This document shows positions 61,395 through 64,000 of a DNA stretch of 64,000 nucleotides, piece after piece. Under the pieces are notes generated by a model. That model had not been told where the DNA came from, ran no database searches, and saw nothing but the letters and a program-made list of their open reading frames with translations. This DNA comes from Neobacillus niacini NBRC 15566 (GTDB lineage: Bacteria > Bacillota > Bacilli > Bacillales > Cytobacillaceae). The DNA lies in contig NZ_BCVA01000002.1 in assembly GCF_001591505.1 (NCBI RefSeq), forward strand, positions 62,001-126,000, given 5' to 3'. Both the position numbers and the translations under genes were made by a program. The number at the start of each line of letters is the position of its first letter. Position 1 is the first letter of the stretch.

Positions 61395-62673
61395 TGTCAT
61401 TGTGGTTGGGGCAGGACCTGCAGGTACTTCTTGTGCTCTAGTTTGTGCACAAAATGGCTTAAACGTGTTGCTTATTGAAAGGGGAGAATATCCAGGAAGC
61501 AAAAACGTAATGGGCGGTGTGTTGTATCGAAAGCAAATGGAAGAGTTAATTCCAGAGTTTTGGAAAGAGGCGCCCCTAGAAAGGCCTGTTATCGAGCAGC
61601 GTTTTTGGATGATGGATAAGGAGTCTGTGGTTCAATTTGGTTATAAAGGACTTGAATGGGGAGTAGAGCCATATAATAACTTTACGGTATTACGCGCACA
61701 ATTTGATCAGTGGTTTGCAAAAAAAGCAGTGGAAGCAGGGGCACTGTTAATCAATGAAACAGTTGTAACTGAATGTATTGTTGAAAACGGTAAGGTTATT
61801 GGTATCCGTACGGACCGTCCAAATGGAGAGGTCTATGCTGATGTTGTTGTACTGGCAGATGGGGTAAATTCCCTTCTCTCAAAGCAGTTAGGGTTCCATA
61901 AAGAATTCCGTCCTGATGAAGTTGCATTAACTGTAATGGAAGTTATTAACTTACCAAAGGAAAAAATTAATGATCGTTTTAATCTAGAGGATAATCAAGG
62001 GTGTACCATTGAAATATTCGGTGATTCAACAAAAGGAAATCTAGGAACGGCCTTTTTATATACGAATAAGGATAGTTTGAACATTGGAGTAGGTACCACT
62101 CTTTCAAGTATGATCAAATCAAAGATGAAGCCATATGACCTTCTAGACTATTTAAAAACACATCCAATGGTTAAACCAATGCTAGCAGGTGGAGAATCAG
62201 CAGAGTACCTTGCTCACCTCATTCCAGAGGGAGGCTACCGTTCGGTGCCCAAAGTAGCTGGAAACGGTGTAGTGGTGGTTGGAGACGCTGCACAGCTTGT
62301 TAACGCAATCCATCGTGAAGGTTCGAACATGGCAATGCATTCTGGTTTATTGGCTGCTGAATCTGTTATTGAGGCGCATCACCGTGGGGACTTTTCTGAG
62401 TCCACCTTAAATATCTATCGTCAGAAGCTTTATGATAGTTTCATAATCAAAGATTTAGAGAAATATAAGGATGCCACACATACCTTTGAGAATAATCCAC
62501 AATACTTTAAAGAATATGTACCGATGATGAACAAAGCAATGAGTAAATTCTTTACGGTGGATGGAACTCCAAAACGTGAGAAACAAAAAGAAATCATGAA
62601 GAGTGTAACAGCGGAAAGAGGAACGATTAAAGTAATACAAGATATCTATCGTGCTTGGAAGGCGGTGAAATAA
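61378..62673 (+). CDS. fixC: FixC, electron-transfer flavoprotein:quinone oxidoreductase-like
   Basis: A 431-residue FAD protein. The Rossmann fingerprint is VIVVGAGPAGTSCAL near the N-terminus; GEYPGSKNVMGGVLYRKQME follows, and the second FAD motif is GVVVVGDAAQLVNAIHREGSNMAMHSG. It is similar to ETF-QO and accepts electrons from FixAB to reduce quinone. It starts within fixB, and fixX starts within its stop codon, so the four genes form one tightly coupled operon. Confidence 0.92.
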   Translation: MPEKFDVIVVGAGPAGTSCALVCAQNGLNVLLIERGEYPGSKNVMGGVLYRKQMEELIPEFWKEAPLERPVIEQRFWMMDKESVVQFGYKGLEWGVEPYNNFTVLRAQFDQWFAKKAVEAGALLINETVVTECIVENGKVIGIRTDRPNGEVYADVVVLADGVNSLLSKQLGFHKEFRPDEVALTVMEVINLPKEKINDRFNLEDNQGCTIEIFGDSTKGNLGTAFLYTNKDSLNIGVGTTLSSMIKSKMKPYDLLDYLKTHPMVKPMLAGGESAEYLAHLIPEGGYRSVPKVAGNGVVVVGDAAQLVNAIHREGSNMAMHSGLLAAESVIEAHHRGDFSESTLNIYRQKLYDSFIIKDLEKYKDATHTFENNPQYFKEYVPMMNKAMSKFFTVDGTPKREKQKEIMKSVTAERGTIKVIQDIYRAWKAVK

Positions 62674-62957
62674 TGTCAACTAAGAATATCGAAGAAAAAC
62701 AGTACCTTCTTCGTTTTAAAGCTGATACCAAATCCCATCTTACTGTTATGGACAATGATATTTGTATGACAAAATGCCCTGATAAAATTTGCACCATCTT
62801 CTGCCCGGCTGAGGTATATAAATGGGAAGGATTACGGATGCAGGTTGGATATGAAGGGTGCCACGAATGCGGCAGCTGCCGGATCGGCTGCCCGTACCAA
62901 AATATTAAATGGGAATATCCAAAAGGCGGACATGGAATCGTATTTAGATTAGCATAA
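62673..62957 (+). CDS. fixX: FixX ferredoxin-like protein
   Basis: A 94-residue ferredoxin-like subunit with CPDKICTIFCPAEVY and CHECGSCRIGCPYQNIKWEYPKGGHG, the latter ligating a 4Fe-4S cluster; the KWEYPKGGxGxxFR end is typical of FixX. It partners FixC. ATG 62673 overlaps the fixC stop (TAATG), with AAGGCGGTGA upstream. The terminator at 62966-62999 ends the operon. Confidence 0.93.
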   Translation: MSTKNIEEKQYLLRFKADTKSHLTVMDNDICMTKCPDKICTIFCPAEVYKWEGLRMQVGYEGCHECGSCRIGCPYQNIKWEYPKGGHGIVFRLA

Positions 62958-62965
62958 TAAAGTTG

Positions 62966-62999
62966 AAGTGTTGCTTGCGAAAGCCGGCAGCACTTTTTT
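62966..62999 (+). terminator. Terminator after fixX
   Basis: Arms AAGTGTTGC (62966-62974) and GCAGCACTT (62987-62995) with one wobble pair, then T6. Confidence 0.75.
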
Positions 63000-63082
63000 A
63001 ATTATTTATTAACACTATATGTGGTTTTTTTCACAAGTGAGGTTAAAAAGAAGGTGAAGCAGAAGGGGGATATTTTTGTGGT

Positions 63083-63430
63083 TTAACTGATTTTCTCTTG
63101 TAGGTTTAAAATGGAAAGTTGATCTTGTTTACTCGCAGAAACTAGAGAACAGGCAAGCTCGTGAGCACTATCCATCGATATCATAGTTCGAGAACAATAG
63201 AATGGTTTTTTCCAATTCAAATCACCGTCACAATTTGAAGGATAGATACATACTTTCCAATGATAGAAAATCCTTGGCTGCGAGAGCTGTTCTCCTTCAA
63301 CTGCAATGAGCCAGTGGGTGAAAGGTGAATCATTTTCATAAGAACTCAATTCTTTAAGTGCCAGCAGGTCGTTAAAACCAATTGGAATTAATGCCTTTTG
63401 ATAAAAGTCATGATAATTAGGGGTTTTCAA
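63083..63430 (-). CDS. Hypothetical protein
   Basis: A 115-residue soluble protein starting at TTG 63430, eight bases after GGGAGGGC. It has aromatic-rich segments (FTHWLIAVEG, IFYHWKVCIYPSN, FYCSRTM) suggestive of a beta-sandwich or Cys-containing fold. It has three cysteines without a regular spacing. No family is recognised. It lies between fixX and the hemerythrin gene, in opposite orientation. Confidence 0.55.
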   Translation of the reverse strand: MKTPNYHDFYQKALIPIGFNDLLALKELSSYENDSPFTHWLIAVEGEQLSQPRIFYHWKVCIYPSNCDGDLNWKKPFYCSRTMISMDSAHELACSLVSASKQDQLSILNLQEKIS

Positions 63431-63560
63431 GATTTTAGCCCTCCCTTTTAGGTTCTAACTATATTATATGATAGTTTTTAAGATTTTTTGATTAAAAATG
63501 TTAAAATTTTTCGAAAACTTTAGTGATTGCCATTATTAGTACTTTAATTCTTTGTCATCA

Positions 63561-63603
63561 TGTGATGGGTGTCACAACAATTATTGAAACCAACTCTTAT
63601 ACT
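63561..63603 (+). promoter_or_regulatory. Fnr-dependent class II promoter of the hemerythrin gene
   Basis: TGTGATGGGTGTCACA (63561-63576) is a perfect Fnr site (TGTGA-N6-TCACA). TATACT at 63598-63603 gives a likely start near 63610, which places the box centre at -41.5, the class II activation position, with no good -35. Activation under oxygen limitation is inferred. Confidence 0.7.
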
Positions 63604-63636
63604 AAAGATAAAATCTTTAAGAAGAGGTGTTTGTAG

Positions 63637-64000
63637 ATGAGTGGCTGTATGAGTAGTTTTGGAGGAACTTCTCCGGTAGAACTTAGTAAAGGGCTTCGTC
63701 AATTGAAGTCAGAGCACCCTCCGTTATTAGCACAATTAGAGGGATTATTTAATTTAACTAAGCAAATCCAAGAAGATTCTGGTATTGAAAATATATTTGA
63801 AGAATTGATTATAAAGGTTCATGAATTTAAGGCAGCGCTTGATCCGCATTCAGAACGGGAAGAAGGGGTTCTATTTCCAATGATGGGTGTATATATAGGC
63901 ACAACATCTGGACCTATTGCAGTTATGGAATATGAACATGATCAGGCTAAGGCAAAAATTCACGAATTCCTGGAGAAAGCCGGCAGCAGTAAAACAGACC
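63637..64000 (+). CDS. Hemerythrin-like (HHE) domain protein, 5' part
   Basis: The first 121 codons of a protein that runs off the window. GLRQLKSEHPPLLAQL, IKVHEFKAALDPHSEREEGVLFPMM and VMEYEHDQAKAKIHEFL carry the spaced His/Glu residues of the HHE four-helix diiron fold, which binds oxygen or nitric oxide or takes part in iron-sulfur repair. GAGGTG lies eight bases before the ATG. The Fnr box upstream points to expression when oxygen is low. The C-terminus is outside the window. Confidence 0.85.
   Translation, partial: MSGCMSSFGGTSPVELSKGLRQLKSEHPPLLAQLEGLFNLTKQIQEDSGIENIFEELIIKVHEFKAALDPHSEREEGVLFPMMGVYIGTTSGPIAVMEYEHDQAKAKIHEFLEKAGSSKTD

Noticed and set aside
59498-62957. Nitrogen-fixation island inferred from fixABCX
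   Set aside because: No nif gene is in the window; FixABCX also serves other ferredoxin-dependent pathways, so nitrogen fixation cannot be claimed.

Overview
The window looks like the chromosome of a low-GC, endospore-forming member of the Bacillaceae (Bacillus/Neobacillus-like). Supporting signs are the AT-rich composition, strong AGGAGG-type ribosome binding sites with frequent TTG/GTG starts, sporulation genes (alpha/beta SASP, Spo0E-like phosphatase, CotY/CotZ-like coat protein, YjcZ-type micro-proteins, DUF3905), SigI/RsgI, ykoGHIJ-like genes and a Bacillus-order methionine salvage operon with an S-box riboswitch. No rRNA, tRNA, phage, insertion sequence or CRISPR array was seen, so this is core-like chromosome with accessory metabolic clusters.

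Layout. 1-0.9 kb: end of an unknown gene and a short YitT-type membrane protein. 1.0-4.8 kb: class IV polyhydroxyalkanoate (PHA) locus 1 (PhaR/PhaE-like protein, phasin-like protein, PhaR, PhaC) facing an alpha/beta hydrolase. 4.9-8.5 kb: ykoGHIJ-like two-component system with two PepSY proteins. 8.7-15.0 kb: an ABC-2 exporter pair, then a second two-component system with its own ABC-2 exporter and a secreted protein. 15.2-20.2 kb: mixed housekeeping genes (IDEAL protein, PabA/TrpG amidotransferase, YczE-type membrane protein, aminotransferase, CoxG-like protein). 20.3-26 kb: PEP carboxylase and AdhE. 26.2-31.2 kb: a frameshifted acyl-CoA ligase and PHA locus 2 (phasin-like, shortened PhaR-like, a second convergent hydrolase, PhaQ, PhaP), with no second PhaC. 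31.5-36 kb: CwlO-like endopeptidase, UppP, ATP-grasp ligase plus CotZ-like protein, two glycine-rich micro-proteins. 36-45.9 kb: YkvA-like protein, FtsH-like protease, PrfC, an extended SDR, a DUF5667 gene with apparent indels, sigI-rsgI and small spore genes. 45.9-51.3 kb: B12-binding radical SAM protein and a two-gene 2-oxoacid:ferredoxin oxidoreductase. 51.4-57.9 kb: PAS histidine kinase and mtnU / mtnE-[SAM riboswitch]-mtnW-X-B-D. 58.2-64 kb: Spo0E-like, ZIP transporter, a complete fixABCX operon, and a hemerythrin gene under a near-perfect Fnr site.

Three themes connect the genes. (1) Carbon storage: two related PHA loci. PhaR and PhaC make the class IV synthase, phasin-like proteins coat the granule, PhaQ is the PHB-responsive repressor, and the hydrolases may mobilise polymer. 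A motif centred on TGTAAAWTACA sits at the phaQ promoter and at both hydrolase promoters, suggesting one regulon; a Spo0A-type box precedes locus 1. No phaA/phaB is present here. (2) Oxygen-limited metabolism: AdhE, ferredoxin-linked 2-oxoacid oxidoreductase, electron-bifurcating FixABCX and an Fnr-controlled hemerythrin suggest a facultative anaerobe with a ferredoxin economy. (3) Sporulation and cell surface: coat, SASP, Spo0E, CwlO-like and UppP genes.

Two genes (acyl-CoA ligase, DUF5667) carry apparent single-base frameshifts; whether these are true decay or sequence error cannot be settled from this window alone.
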